A DNA stretch of 64,000 nucleotides from Sipunculus nudus (GCA_026874595.1 CM049314.1:70632300-70696299), one strand, 5' to 3'. Positions 23,201 through 32,113 are shown, counted from the first letter of the stretch. Program-made: numbers and translations. The notes: generated by a model not told the origin, from the sequence alone.

Positions 23201-24724
23201 TTCACAGGAGATTTTCAAGAACCCCCTGGATGTCAAATAAGAATATTCCATGTCCAATGGTTACGGTCTTTGCCTGTTTTAGGATGACCACACCTTTGAA
23301 GGTCTCGAAAATAGAGAAAAAAGTGTTAAAATATCGAGAAAAAAAAATCCAGGTGGCGCCACCAGTCTGTAGGAACTGATGAAACACGCTATGATGAATA
23401 TTCAAGCAAAGAATCATGGTGATCAACGGATCTAGTTGTTCAGATACTACAGCTTTTGAATCAAATTTTCATTATTCTGGAGGAGGGGGGAGGGGTTATT
23501 CTGAGCCACTTAGCTCGGAGGATATGGTAACCTAATTTCAGGTTTCGAAGGAGATTTTTTCATTGACCTCCGTGGATGTCAAGTAAGAAGATTCCAGGTC
23601 CAGCGGTAACGATTTGTGCCTGGTTAACGGACGGACAGGCGGACGGTCAGACGGACAACGGACAAAGAGTGATTGCTATAGCTCAGACGACTTTCAGTCA
23701 GCTGAGCTAAAAGAATACGGGTGGCGCCACTAGTCAGCAGGAACTGAGGAAAGCCGTCAAAATCAATAAACATACCAGGTTTCGGGATATAAGATGAAAT
23801 TATTATTATTTTTATTTAATGAATAAATCACCAATATTACTAGTTTGTACTAAGCAATCAGTATTCTAGAAAAGAGAATAATAAGATCATGTTATTCAAA
23901 TCTCCTGAAACATGAAACCATAAAAATTACAATTCAATATGTCTTGTGGTTATGATGTATGTCTGGTATTGTCTAAAGATGATAGATTTCTTAATCCCTT
24001 ATTCTATAATTTTGCACTGAAGTAATAAGCATTGATATATGATATAGACACACATAAGCTTATTCTGAAACCTCATTGTATAAACACCCAACATACAGAA
24101 GTGGTTATAGTGTTTAACTTCTGGATTTTATTTTCAAAAGTAACCAATGTTAATATAACCAATATATTAAGTTTCTCAACTTACAAAAGTCATGACTGAT
24201 ATAGTTTGTAAAAAAGTGGTCTCCTTTGTTTATTAAATGCATAGCATTTGATTAAAGGGTTTCTATGGGAAAATCCTTCAACCAAACCTCAGCTTTATAT
24301 TGAAAGTTATACAAATTGATGTTACTTAGTATCTAAAAAAAATTAAAATTAAATGAAATTTAGTTAATATTATATATACATTAATACCACGATATGTCAA
24401 TTAAAGATAATTATTGAATTTACGTATTGAAGACTATTCTTTTTTCAAAACAATATTATTACAGAATTATTAAAGCTGTGTGTTGTATTTCCATGATTTA
24501 TTACCTAAACTAACTATTCTGCAGATATAACGTTTGAGCATAATAATATACATAAGAATGTCGTACCATAGCTGATTGTGTTTCCTTATAAAGCGACAAT
24601 AAACTGAACTTTCCTAGAAAATCTATATCAACATTTTTTCCAAGGATAAATCACGTGGAATATTGAAAATATTATTACCTCCGTATTCTACCAGAAGTGT
24701 CAAAACAAGGTTGAACAGAACCAT
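13598..24724 (-). CDS. Serine protease gene B (S1 family, chymotrypsin fold), 6 exons
   Basis: Exons on the minus strand: 1 = 24679-24724 (or the damaged 19907-19952), 2 = 17373-17577, 3 = 16791-16884, 4 = 16178-16337, 5 = 15721-15878, 6 = 13598-13909; phases 1, 2, 0, 1, 0; 975 nt, about 324 residues. Secreted signal, short propeptide, then [18 protein letters not shown], His57 in SAAHC (end of exon 2), Asp102 in DDIS (exon 4), SGWGKLG, Ser195 in GDSGGP (start of exon 6). Residues 189/190/216/226 read Gly/Ser/Gly/Ser by motif alignment, so the S1 pocket lacks the trypsin Asp. The residue before IVNG is Ser, not Arg/Lys. After the catalytic domain comes a ~45-residue tail ending in a hydrophobic stretch ([12 protein letters not shown]), a possible membrane or GPI-signal end. 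Substrate unknown. The first-exon choice is uncertain; exons 2-6 are solid. Confidence 0.85.
13910..14189. other. Start of intron 5 of gene B
   Basis: Non-coding. Contains one arm (about 14116-14138) of an inverted pair with 14768-14790. Confidence 0.5.
14232..14343 (+). pseudogene. Penelope-like RT fragment
   Basis: The plus frame from 14232 reads [18 protein letters not shown] then [17 protein letters not shown]. The words DxxEPFxxHLNS and NIxFTRE..G.K match the segment just after the catalytic Asp box of Penelope-type reverse transcriptases. Only ~37 residues remain, inside intron 5 of gene B on the opposite strand. It ends in a mollusc-common cgtccgtccgttcgtccg repeat (14368-14385). Confidence 0.5.
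14468..14668. mobile_element. 201-bp MITE with hAT-like ends
   Basis: Terminal inverted repeats CAGGGGCGGATCCAGG (left) and CAGAAGCGGATCCAGG (right, minus strand) are flanked by a direct TATGGG (14462-14467 and 14669-14674). The inside is G-rich on the plus strand with runs such as aaaaggggggg. CAG-type ends suit hAT elements, although the visible target duplication is 6 rather than 8 bp. No coding capacity. Confidence 0.72.
14669..15720. other. Intron 5 of gene B, remainder
   Basis: Non-coding; nothing further recognised apart from the second arm (14768-14790) of an inverted pair. Confidence 0.5.
15721..15878 (-). CDS. Gene B exon 5
   Basis: Acceptor tctaaag, donor gttgg; 158 nt, enters in phase 1 and leaves in phase 0. 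Encodes [17 protein letters not shown] and ends NGGSCQ, the residues just before GDSGGP. Confidence 0.85.
15912..15952. repeat. (CTA)n microsatellite
   Basis: Runs of cta/act triplets at 15912-15940 in intron 4 of gene B, followed by an ATA/TAA-rich stretch. Confidence 0.85.
16178..16337 (-). CDS. Gene B exon 4 (Asp102)
   Basis: Acceptor ctgcctcag, donor gtaagg; 160 nt, phase 0 in and 1 out. Encodes HPSYINAG, the Asp in DDISIIEL, and CYISGWGKL. Confidence 0.9.
16791..16884 (-). CDS. Gene B exon 3
   Basis: Acceptor tttcag, donor gtaagt; 94 nt, phase 2 in and 0 out. Encodes [21 protein letters not shown], the segment between His57 and Asp102. Confidence 0.9.
17231..17283. repeat. (TA)n microsatellite
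   Basis: About 53 bp in intron 2 of gene B. Confidence 0.95.
17373..17577 (-). CDS. Gene B exon 2 (propeptide and His57)
   Basis: Acceptor ttttcag, donor gtacgt; 205 nt, phase 1 in and 2 out. Encodes the propeptide (EKPDVG..SVVIPS), [20 protein letters not shown] and SAAHC. Confidence 0.9.
17578..18420. other. Intron 1 of gene B, non-repetitive part
   Basis: No recognisable coding or repeat signature. Confidence 0.45.
18421..19290. repeat. Tandem array of a ~350-bp unit, about 2.5 copies
   Basis: Diverged direct copies begin near 18431, 18770 and 18938. They share the order gtttc.aaggagac, acctcc.ggatgtcaag, gtccagtggttacg, aatccaggtggtgccacta, gatgaaacac, ttgttcagatact and cccatagctcgg.gaatatgggtaacagagacctaatt. 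Homologous copies occur at 23190-23760. Non-coding. Confidence 0.75.
19291..19844. other. Non-coding sequence
   Basis: Nothing recognised. Confidence 0.4.
19907..19952 (-). pseudogene. Duplicate signal-peptide exon 1 with broken splice donor
   Basis: ATG then 15 codons ([15 protein letters not shown]) plus one base, homologous to 2256-2301 and 24679-24724. At the position where those copies have gtaat, this one reads tttca. A GT one base earlier would change intron phase from 1 to 0 and put exon 2 out of frame. It is therefore probably a relic, unless a shifted donor is used. Confidence 0.65.
19953..20455 (-). promoter_or_regulatory. Promoter-like flank duplicated from the gene A region
   Basis: Homologous to 2302-2875, including the TATA-like ATAAAAAG (minus, 20046-20053) about 95 bp before the ATG. 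Its far end carries a perfect 12-bp inverted repeat, accaccatcaat..attgatggtggt (20402-20456). This copy keeps the TATA-like box that the 24.7-kb copy has lost. Confidence 0.5.
20456..20860. other. Non-coding sequence
   Basis: Nothing recognised. Confidence 0.4.
20861..21020. repeat. Two-copy tandem repeat, ~80-bp unit
   Basis: Two direct copies share cggatcataaca.acctcttggtta, ttaatgttattgtttggta and agttaaaagaaat.ag, at 20867-20931 and 20944-21018. Confidence 0.8.
21021..23189. other. Non-coding sequence in gene B intron 1 region
   Basis: Short frames only, none with a domain I recognise and no repeat ends found. Confidence 0.45.
23190..23770. repeat. Second array of the ~350-bp unit, about 1.6 copies
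   Basis: Copies begin near 23197 and 23540 and match the array at 18421-19290. The last copy runs into cggacggacaggcggacggtc and a hairpin, tagctcagacgactttcagtcagctgagcta (23680-23710), a kind of repeat end often seen in molluscan genomes. Confidence 0.75.
23771..24600. other. AT-rich non-coding sequence
   Basis: Nothing recognised. Confidence 0.45.
24679..24724 (-). CDS. Candidate exon 1 of gene B (intact signal peptide and donor)
   Basis: ATG then 15 codons ([15 protein letters not shown]) plus one base and donor gtaataat: phase 1, matching exon 2 of gene B. This is the nearest intact first exon upstream of 17577, giving a 7.1-kb intron 1. Its flank lacks the ~60 bp that holds the TATA-like box in the other two copies (join near 24795-24800). 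It could instead be the first exon of a lost gene. Confidence 0.6.
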
Positions 24725-25008
24725 AGATTCTGGGAAACCCGCCATAATGTGTCTATGCAGGAGGCCCGATAGACTTGACCTGCCGCACTGTAACTAGTGT
24801 CATATCTTGACGTTCGGAACTGACCCTACGAAGATCACGTAAGCCCTAACCATATCGATCAAGCTGTTATTGTTTTATGTTGCTTATCAAAATCAAACAT
24901 GTCACAGCTTTATTATAAATGGCTGTGTCAAGTGTGTTATACAGGATATATTACCAAATATATTACAGTGAATGGTTGAAATCAGAAAAGGCATATATTT
25001 CTTAAAAC
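24725..25008 (-). promoter_or_regulatory. Partial promoter-like flank, TATA-like box deleted
   Basis: Homologous to 2302-2640 and 19953-20285 except for an internal gap. The flank ends abruptly at 25008, where an LTR-like sequence begins. Confidence 0.45.
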
Positions 25009-26679
25009 TGTGACACAAATGTGCTATCCGTCTAGTGTATGTCAAATGGAATTTAATAAATTAATGAAATAAGTTAGGGAGACTGTTTCAGTTGCTCTTT
25101 TAATTGTGTGACACGGGCGTAACTCGTGTTGTGACACCCTCGCCTGGCCGTTTGTTACATTATATGTTTAATCCGTACTGGTTGAACTCTCGTTGTCATG
25201 TTAGCCTTGGGCTTTCACGCCTGGTCGTGGGTCACGTGATGACCCTGCTGTGTGGGGATACACAAGACTATGTTCTTCTCGATAATTCCTGAAATGCGTG
25301 TTTACTGTGTTGTGTAGGAACCTTAAGACTGTTCGAGAAGTGGAAAATTCTCGGCTTGAGGTGTGAAGGTATAAAAAGGGGCTGTGTTTTAGAACGGGGC
25401 AGAGAGAGCAGAGCAGATTCCAGCGGACGCAGAAGCGTGTGTCAGTTTCTAGGACCTTATCCGACGTATGCTGCATTAATAGATTTTCTTAGACTTTCTC
25501 CTGGATTTTATGCATTTGGACTTCAGTTTACTTTCTGGATGTTACAAGAGCTTTACACTGGACTGTCATTCTCCGAGAGTATACATTTAAAGAACTTATC
25601 GTTGTGACGGTGTTGGCATCCAGGTACTGTGCACATTATTTTTCTGTGTGATTGTATTGATTTGTTGTTATACCGCTGTTTTACTGTATAATTGTATTGT
25701 TTTAGTGTATTGTAATGTTACGATTGTTTTAAGAATAAATTATGGTTATTTGTTAACAAAAAACACTGACTTCTTTATTCATTCCCCTAGACATTTCACG
25801 CTGCCTAGTGTTACAGAAACTGATTTTTTTTTTTATCAGAAACTGATATTTTTTATCTCCGTTACAGAATTTGTGTTCATCACGCATACGTGATCTGTTT
25901 ATATTAGGTTCCGTAACAAGACACAATTACATGACAGAAGGATAGTCCAAAATACCACTCGTTGTCTGAATTGAAGATCATGGTTTATTCCGGTAACATC
26001 CAACAATTGGCCACCGTCGTCGTTGACTGGCTCCAATCTCACAATAACAACGTCTTCAACAAATACAAGTCATCTAAATCTTCTAACGCCCTGATCGGCT
26101 GCATCTCTCCTTACTCTCCCCAGGACTGATAATGTCCTCGCGGAATTTATAACCCTCCCCGTCACTAATATAACACGACCCGTCACCAGTTGTCGCTAAC
26201 TTCGAAATTCATTCACTCCTCCTCTTGACTAGCCTTAATTGACACCGCCCTATTTATACCCGGGTACTGAAACTTTTGGAAGTCTCTAGAATAATCAGGT
26301 CGTTTCTTGACAAGACTAGCACTTACGGGATTTTCTTGAATTTACCTTTCGGAAATTATACATTGCCTGAATTTTCTAGAACCTTCTGTCTTCTAATTAT
26401 AATAAATCATGGTGCAGTCCATTTGCTTACATATTAAACAAAATACTATTGAATAATCCACAAGCCTCCTTGGTACTGATGTAAACAATCTGGATGACAA
26501 CAATAGCTTACAATTTTACCAAACATTATTATCTCTGACTACACTTCATGAGTTGATATTCCAAATTAATATAAACTGACCTGTTAATGCACCGCATAAT
26601 TTATGTCCCCCTACCTTAATTCATTATTTTATTAAATTCCATTTGACATACACTAGGCGGGTAGCACATTTGTGTCACA
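25009..26679 (-). mobile_element. LTR of a second retrotransposon, minus strand, carrying a nested solo LTR
   Basis: Read on the minus strand it begins TGTGACACAAATGTGC at 26679 and has a TATA box (gggtataaatag, ~26265-26254) and a polyadenylation signal (ggaataaacc, ~25990). It ends in GTGTCACA at 25009. A guanine run immediately before its start (26681-26693, minus sense) resembles a polypurine tract, so this should be a 3' LTR with internal sequence to the right. The 25084-25918 solo LTR interrupts it; without that it is about 832 bp. The two ends form an unusually long inverted repeat of about 75 bp at ~90% identity. A non-autonomous foldback element is an alternative. Confidence 0.6.
25084..25918 (+). 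mobile_element. Solo LTR of the Gmr1-like family, 835 bp
   Basis: Begins tgtttcag and ends ttccgtaaca, collinear with the 3' LTR at 9124-9881 (TATA tataaaaagg at 25371, R start ~25391, AATAAA ~25734). Flanked by a perfect 4-bp target duplication, AGAC (25080-25083 and 25919-25922). It carries ~50 bp in U3 that the 9124 copy lacks, and a duplicated cagaaactgat word near its end. Confidence 0.9.
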
Positions 26680-26983
26680 CGCCCCCCCCCCCCAAAGAAA
26701 AATTTCTGAAAGATATTTTTCCAGTACCCAACAAAACACAAATGTGTACTGCTACACTATCAAAGGCATCCTCATGTAAATTACAAACATTGCTTATTTT
26801 GTAACTACTCAATACATGTAGAACAATATACTCTCATCATAATATTTGTACATCATCATTAAATATATGCAATAATAATGCAACCTCATGAAACAGCACA
26901 ATCTCATTTCAAATAAAACATTATTGTATGTACATTCATATCATGAGATATATATACATAGTATAACATGTTTATTCTCTATT
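26680..26983 (-). mobile_element. Internal 3' remnant of the second LTR element with polypurine tract
   Basis: A run of C (26681-26693) on the plus strand, G on the minus strand, directly precedes the LTR start. The remaining ~290 bp show no coding domain. It is cut at 26984 by the 3' tail of a non-LTR element. Confidence 0.45.
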
Positions 26984-27022
26984 ATTATTATTAAATTATT
27001 ATTATTATTATTATTATTATTA

Positions 27023-27084
<62 letters not shown>

Positions 27085-27093
27085 GTTGTTGTT
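26984..27093. repeat. (ATT)n microsatellite, tail of the non-LTR element
   Basis: About 35 ATT triplets followed by GTT triplets. On the minus strand it is the (AAC)n(AAT)n tail that follows gaataaagatacatta of the retrotransposon 3' end. Confidence 0.9.
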
Positions 27094-27494
27094 GTTAATG
27101 TATCTTTATTCAGGGTGGCTTGTTTAGAAAATACTGATCTTCCACAAGGCCCTGAGAATAATTGAAATTTTAAACATGATCAATTAGCATGACAGAAATA
27201 CACAAGCAAACATATATATGCAGAATATTGTAACTGAATATAACATATATTGTTAGTTCCTGTACTAGTATGACCATTAAGAGTTCATTATAGAATATTA
27301 TTTAGATAATCATAGGCTATTCAGGTTATTAACATGGTTGCAAACATTGTATGAAATATTTTCAAAGAATAATACAATACATTGTATGCATAGTTATGTT
27401 AGTGTTTATTCACTTATTGATATTCGTAAAGCATAAAATGTCAACATGCATGCATAACATGTAAAAGTGGTATAATAGATTTATTGATATTATG

Positions 27495-28410
27495 TCAAGA
27501 GTTTAAAGAATAATGCTTAAGATCTTTTTTGAAGTTATCCAAATTATATATCTTACGAAGAGCTTCTGGTAACAAATTCCATAATTTCGGTCCCTGATAA
27601 ATAAAAGATTTACGCATCAATTCAGTTCTAACTATTGGTACTTTCACTTGACAAGAATATCTCGTGTTATAAATGTGTATTTCAGATCGGGTTTCTGATA
27701 GATAATTAAGATAACAAGGTGCTAGGCCATTAAGGCATTTAAACATGAATATATTAGAGAGGTACAATAATCGTTGATTGATTTTTTGCCATTTTAAGGC
27801 TGATATCAATGTTGAACTAGCTGTATTCCTATCATAATTCCCAGAAATTATACGGGCAGCCCTATTCTGGAATTTCTGGAGACCGTTCATATTAGTTTGG
27901 CGTTTATGGCCCCAAATGATTAAACCGTAATCAATATAGGGTTGTATGGTAGTCATATAAATATGAACGAGTTCCTGTGAAGGTACAACTTTACTCAGAA
28001 GAGCGAGAGCGCCTAGTTTAGGTTTTATTTTGGAAGCAAGTTCATTGATATGTGCTCTCCATGTAAGGCAACTGTCAAGTGTTAATCCGAGATATTGAGC
28101 CTTATCAGTATACCGTAGGACTGTATCATTTAACAAAATAGGTGGATATGATGATGTAATTTTAGATAATTTTTGTCTACTTCCGATGACGATTAGGTAG
28201 GATTTTTCTGTATTTATCGTGAGTTTATTCACTCGAAACCATTCAGATATTCTATAAATATCAACTTGAATTTTCTGTGTGACGGACTCAATAGTGGGAC
28301 CAGAAACATATAAGCATGTGTCATCAGCAAATAGGCTAATGTTAGTAAATGTTGGTATGTTACAAACATCATTAAGATAAATTAAGAATAAAAGTGGTCC
28401 GAGAACAGAA
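27495..28410 (-). pseudogene. Non-LTR reverse transcriptase palm and C-terminal domain
   Basis: Begins with GSVLGPLLFLIYLNDV, has the catalytic FADD box (LFADDTCLY, ~28335-28309), then WFRVNKLTINTEKS, YLGLTLD..LTW and the C-terminal block LPEALRKI with a stop at 27495. About 300 residues are open. It is separated from the preceding RT segment by a single stop (TAA, 28413-28415) where the family has Gln in the GVPQGSVLGP motif. Confidence 0.88.
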
Positions 28411-28412
28411 CC

Positions 28413-28784
28413 TTAAGGGACTCCCATAGAAATCTGCGAACAGTCAGAAATTGATCCATTATATTTAGTAGCTTGAGTTCGATTACTTAGATACGATTTA
28501 AACCACTCTAATTCTCGATTCCGTATTCCATATTTATAAAGCTGATCAAGAAGCCTAGTGTGACATATTAAATCAAAACATTTACAAATATCAAGAAAGC
28601 AAACTACTGTTATATGTCCTTTGTCGCATGCTTTAACCCAATCAGATGTACTGCTAAGTAGTGACGTAATGGTTGAGTGTTGCTTTATGAATGCCGATTG
28701 TGATGGACCTAAAAGTTTGTTATCATGAATAGATGAATATAACTGCTGGTGAATCACTTTTTCCATTATTTTAGCAACGTGCAA
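28413..28784 (-). pseudogene. Non-LTR reverse transcriptase, fingers and first Asp
   Basis: Reads KIMEKVIHQQLY, LGPSQSAFIKQHSTITSLL, CFLDICKCFDLICHTRLL (first catalytic Asp) and WFKSYLSNR, ending ISMGVP before the stop. Normal RT block order. A frameshift separates it from the upstream RPISV block (~28790-28800). Confidence 0.85.
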
Positions 28785-28862
28785 TTACAGAAATCGGGCG
28801 ATAATTACATGAATCATCCGCAGGGCCTTTCCATTTATAAATTGGCGTAGATCTTGCCTGTT

Positions 28863-29537
28863 TTAATCTGTAGGAACTAAACTCTCCTCTAAACTCATGT
28901 TAACTATGGTGCATATGTCAGGCGTGAGCTCTTCTGCAGCTAGTTTTAACAAATACGCATCTGCACCTAAAATATCTATAATAAAAGAATTCGGCCTATT
29001 TTTAAGTTGCCATAATATTTCATTTTCTTGGATAGAAGTAAATTTAAATATGCAATTTTGTAGTTTAAGCTCTGGAATGTGATTTTCAGATGAATTATTA
29101 ATTTTAGATGCAAGTTTAGGACCAATGTCTATAAAATACTCGTTGAATTGGGATGCCGTTATTGTGTTAGAATTGTTTCTATTAAGGGCAAGGCGTATTA
29201 CTTTCCACATTTGTTTTTGGTAACCTTTTGATTGTGCAATTTTATTAAAGAAGAATTCACGTTTAGCGTTGCGAGTAAAAGTAGTTACTTGATTACGTAA
29301 GGAGCGATATACCGTCATGAGGTAGGGATCATTGTATTTACATGCAAGTTTATGTGCAGAATCCCGTTCATGTATTAAGTGGATCAGATCGTCAGTCAGC
29401 CATGGACATTTTTTCGATTTTACTCTGGGCGTTCGCAATGGAGCGTGCATATTAGAAACGACTATTAAGATAACATCATACAAGTACCTCCAAGCCGTGA
29501 GTACATCAACGTGTTTAATATTATGAGCGTTAGTCAT
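28863..29537 (-). pseudogene. ORF2 linker region between endonuclease and RT
   Basis: Contains PWLTDDLIHLIHERD, a K/R-rich helical stretch and WKVIRLALNR, common in the region between endonuclease and RT of Jockey/CR1-type elements. Ends at a stop at 28863. Confidence 0.75.
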
Positions 29538-29621
29538 TGGCTGTGAAATGTCATTTCTAAAACATGAATTATCAAATTTACTGTAATATCTCCTTTCGAC
29601 ATAATTATGTGTGTTAGTTTT

Positions 29622-30412
29622 TTAACAGTTTGTTTTTAAGGTGGTATATGTTATATAATGATCACTTAACGAGTATTGTAAAACTCCACTTGAAATATGC
29701 AATTTAGGTAGAGTTGAGTAAATATGATCTATAAGTGTGCTACATGTTAGTTCACGTATTAGTTGATCAAAATGAAAGAGGTTGCATATTTCTACTGATC
29801 GCATATAACCAATAAAATTTATATATGTAATATCCATATTAAAGTCACCTAGAATAATGGTTTCATTAGTTCCAATTTCGACGCATCTAATATTTTACAA
29901 AGTTCGTCAAAATTTGCACTATCGGATGATGGACAATATACACAACATAACGTTATTTGTAATTTGCTGCTCAGTTCGACGTCAACACTGATAAGTTCAA
30001 CATATGTATACTTATTAACTTTGTGCGGTGTCCCTTTAAACTTGATTTAACATATATACAAACCCCACCAGCATGGGATGCTCTGTCATTTCGGAAAAGT
30101 AGGTAGATGTCAATTTGAATTTCACGTAATTTCCACGTAATCAGTCAACCAAGTTTCAGTAATACAAAATATATCAAAATCTTGTTCAATGATAATTTTC
30201 TGAAGTTCTGTAAACTTATTGATCATGCTTCTGCTGTTGATATGTCCAATCTTAGTGCGATCACTTGATTTTGTTGTTTTTGTGTTATTTAATTCCAAGG
30301 AGGCTTTATGAACCGACTTTTCATTTTGACCATTACCTATGCCACATGGGATTCCCAGGAGGGGGTTCAATTCCCTGGTTGACATGACTGAAGCGGACTG
30401 GACAATTCTCAT
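29622..30412 (-). pseudogene. AP-endonuclease-like domain of ORF2 (broken)
   Basis: N-terminal part (30412-30122): IGHINSRSMINKFTELQKI and CITETWL hold the first conserved Asn and the catalytic Glu. C-terminal part (29837-29622): STLIDHIYS and the SDHY box. The middle, 29838-30121, is out of frame. The enzyme nicks target DNA to prime reverse transcription; this copy cannot encode it whole. Confidence 0.8.
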
Positions 30413-31116
30413 ATCTGTGCCCTATGCTACCACAATGGAAACACATGAGTCCGTTTTGTTTTCTGCATTGTTCAGCTGTATGACCAATTTGCCCACATGC
30501 ATCACATTGTAGAACACTGTAATCGTATTCCTGATGTGGTAAATACCGCTGACGGAATGCGCTTGTATCAGTCGACTGACTGTTGTGTGAATTTAAAGAC
30601 ACATTTCGTCGTGACTGTTGAAAATATTTAGTCTGGGTAAACTTTATGTAGATCATTGTACTGCGATACATATGCCGCGTGTGTGTTTGGTCGTGTACCC
30701 GGGTTGGATGTTCCTGGTTGACGGTCTAGAGGAGGTGTTAGAGTGTAGGGATGACCAGGGGTAAACCTACTCTCGATTGGGTGATACACAGGAACACAAC
30801 TCTGATATTCAAGTCTATCGGGTTCCAACTCTCTGTTTATCAAGGCATCAGCCGTCCGACGGTAATTTCGTTGCCAGGGATTCCATCCCTGATGTTGATT
30901 TTCATCACTTGTCCTAACAAAACTTCTCATGGTATTACCATGACGGGGTCCATAATTTCTACGTACTCCTGTCTGATATCCATGCCGCCTTATGTCCGCC
31001 CCTGGACGAGGAAGTGGGGGCCATACCTCGTGATTCTTGTTATGGAGAGTATAATCTCTGGTGTTACTTTTCTGATCAAAGTACTGTGAAAATTCCTTTT
31101 CGTCAAGGCCATTCAT
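30333..31116 (-). pseudogene. ORF1 with two zinc knuckles (frameshifted)
   Basis: From ATG 31116 a basic, Pro/Asn/Gln-rich protein runs to a frameshift near 30635. The other frame ends with CDACGQIGHTAEQC and CFHCGSIGHRYENC, two C-x2-C-x4-H-x4-C knuckles typical of nucleic-acid-binding ORF1 proteins. It overlaps the start of ORF2 by about 80 bp. Confidence 0.82.
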
Positions 31117-31520
31117 TTTCAGATTACTTAATTTTGTTTGAAATGTGTAAGTGTCACATCTGTTTCTATGTATATCGGTACATCATGAAGATAACCAAAT
31201 GGGCGATAATGCAAAACATTCAGCGGGCGGCCTCATAAAAGGGTATAATACAAGATCAAGGTCAATGTTTCCAGTGTCATTTTGATATTTTGATATATAT
31301 ATATATATTGTATTCAAAATAAAAAATTTACTTAAACAAATATTTATAATGCTGGATCTCCCCATACTAACATAACTATATTTTAACTTCAACTTTGAGA
31401 TACGATCATCATCCAGGGTTCATCCCATTCCCCCGGCACAATTTCTGGTCAACACACAAGTACCCACTCCTCACGAAGCGGTTATACACTTCAGACGTTC
31501 TTTATCTCCTTCACTTTAAC
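31117..31520. other. Non-coding sequence, possibly 5' UTR of the non-LTR element
   Basis: No domain recognised. Contains a short TA run at 31296-31309. Confidence 0.4.
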
Positions 31521-31529
31521 CGCTGCTTT

Positions 31530-31726
31530 CTATAGCAAATTTTAAGGTTGCGCCGACTGAAAAGGAGGAGGGGAATCAGACCCTCCGCAACCCCCCCCCC
31601 CCCCACCCCCGGTCCCAACCAAAGATCGTTTTTTAGACATTTTTTTATGCATGACACCCGTTGATCCCTCCCTGTAAAATATCCTGGATCCGCGTTTGCT
31701 TCACCCCTCCCCTGGATCCGCAACTG
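31530..31726 (-). mobile_element. MITE remnant related to the 14468 element
   Basis: Its minus-strand end reads CAGTTGCGGATCCAGG (31726-31711), matching the GCGGATCCAGG ends of the 14468-14668 element, and an internal cctggatccgcg repeats at 31684. It has a C/G homopolymer run (31592-31605). The other end is not clear and no target duplication was found. Confidence 0.5.
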
Positions 31727-32058
31727 GTGTTCAGTCTACAACGACCATTAAGTGGTTTTAACCGAACTGATAAGTAGAAGGTAATGGATATGTCCCATGT
31801 TCCGTTATTACGAATTCAAAGAGTATCTAAAAAATCAACGTGAGTATAACACAAGTATCAGATTCAGTTGAAAGAAAATTTCTGCGTATTTTCATTCTAA
31901 CTCAATAATGTATCAGGTTTATGCTCTGGTTTGATCTACTGAAATATACTGAAAGTGTTTTAATAAACCTTTATTTATTATCCTTTAAGGTATTCTATTT
32001 ATTGAATGATTCTCGCACAGTGTGAACAGAAAAAATATCAATAAAACCAATAGACGGC

Positions 32059-32059
<1 letters not shown>
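31727..32059. other. Non-coding sequence
   Basis: Nothing recognised. Confidence 0.4.

Positions 32060-32113
<54 letters not shown>
32060..32113. repeat. (TA)n microsatellite
   Basis: About 54 bp, one interruption. Confidence 0.95.

Larger units (their letters stand above)
26984..31116 (-). mobile_element. Non-LTR retrotransposon, CR1/L2/Jockey-type, decayed
   Basis: Minus-strand order: ORF1 with two CCHC knuckles (31116-30333), an apurinic-type endonuclease (30412-29622), a linker (29537-28863), reverse transcriptase (28784-28250), a C-terminal domain to the stop at 27495, a ~400-bp 3' UTR, and an AATAAA-containing end with a simple-repeat tail. The architecture is that of the CR1/Jockey groups. 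Frameshifts lie near 30635, in the endonuclease (29838-30121), near 28863 and near 28790, and a stop lies at ~28413 in the RT. The exact 5' end is unknown and could extend beyond 31116. Confidence 0.85.

Noticed and set aside
26888-27127. Open frame with a long Leu/Ile run
   Set aside because: It is translation of the (ATT)n microsatellite.
30751-31089. 112-residue plus-strand frame
   Set aside because: Antisense to ORF1 of the non-LTR element.
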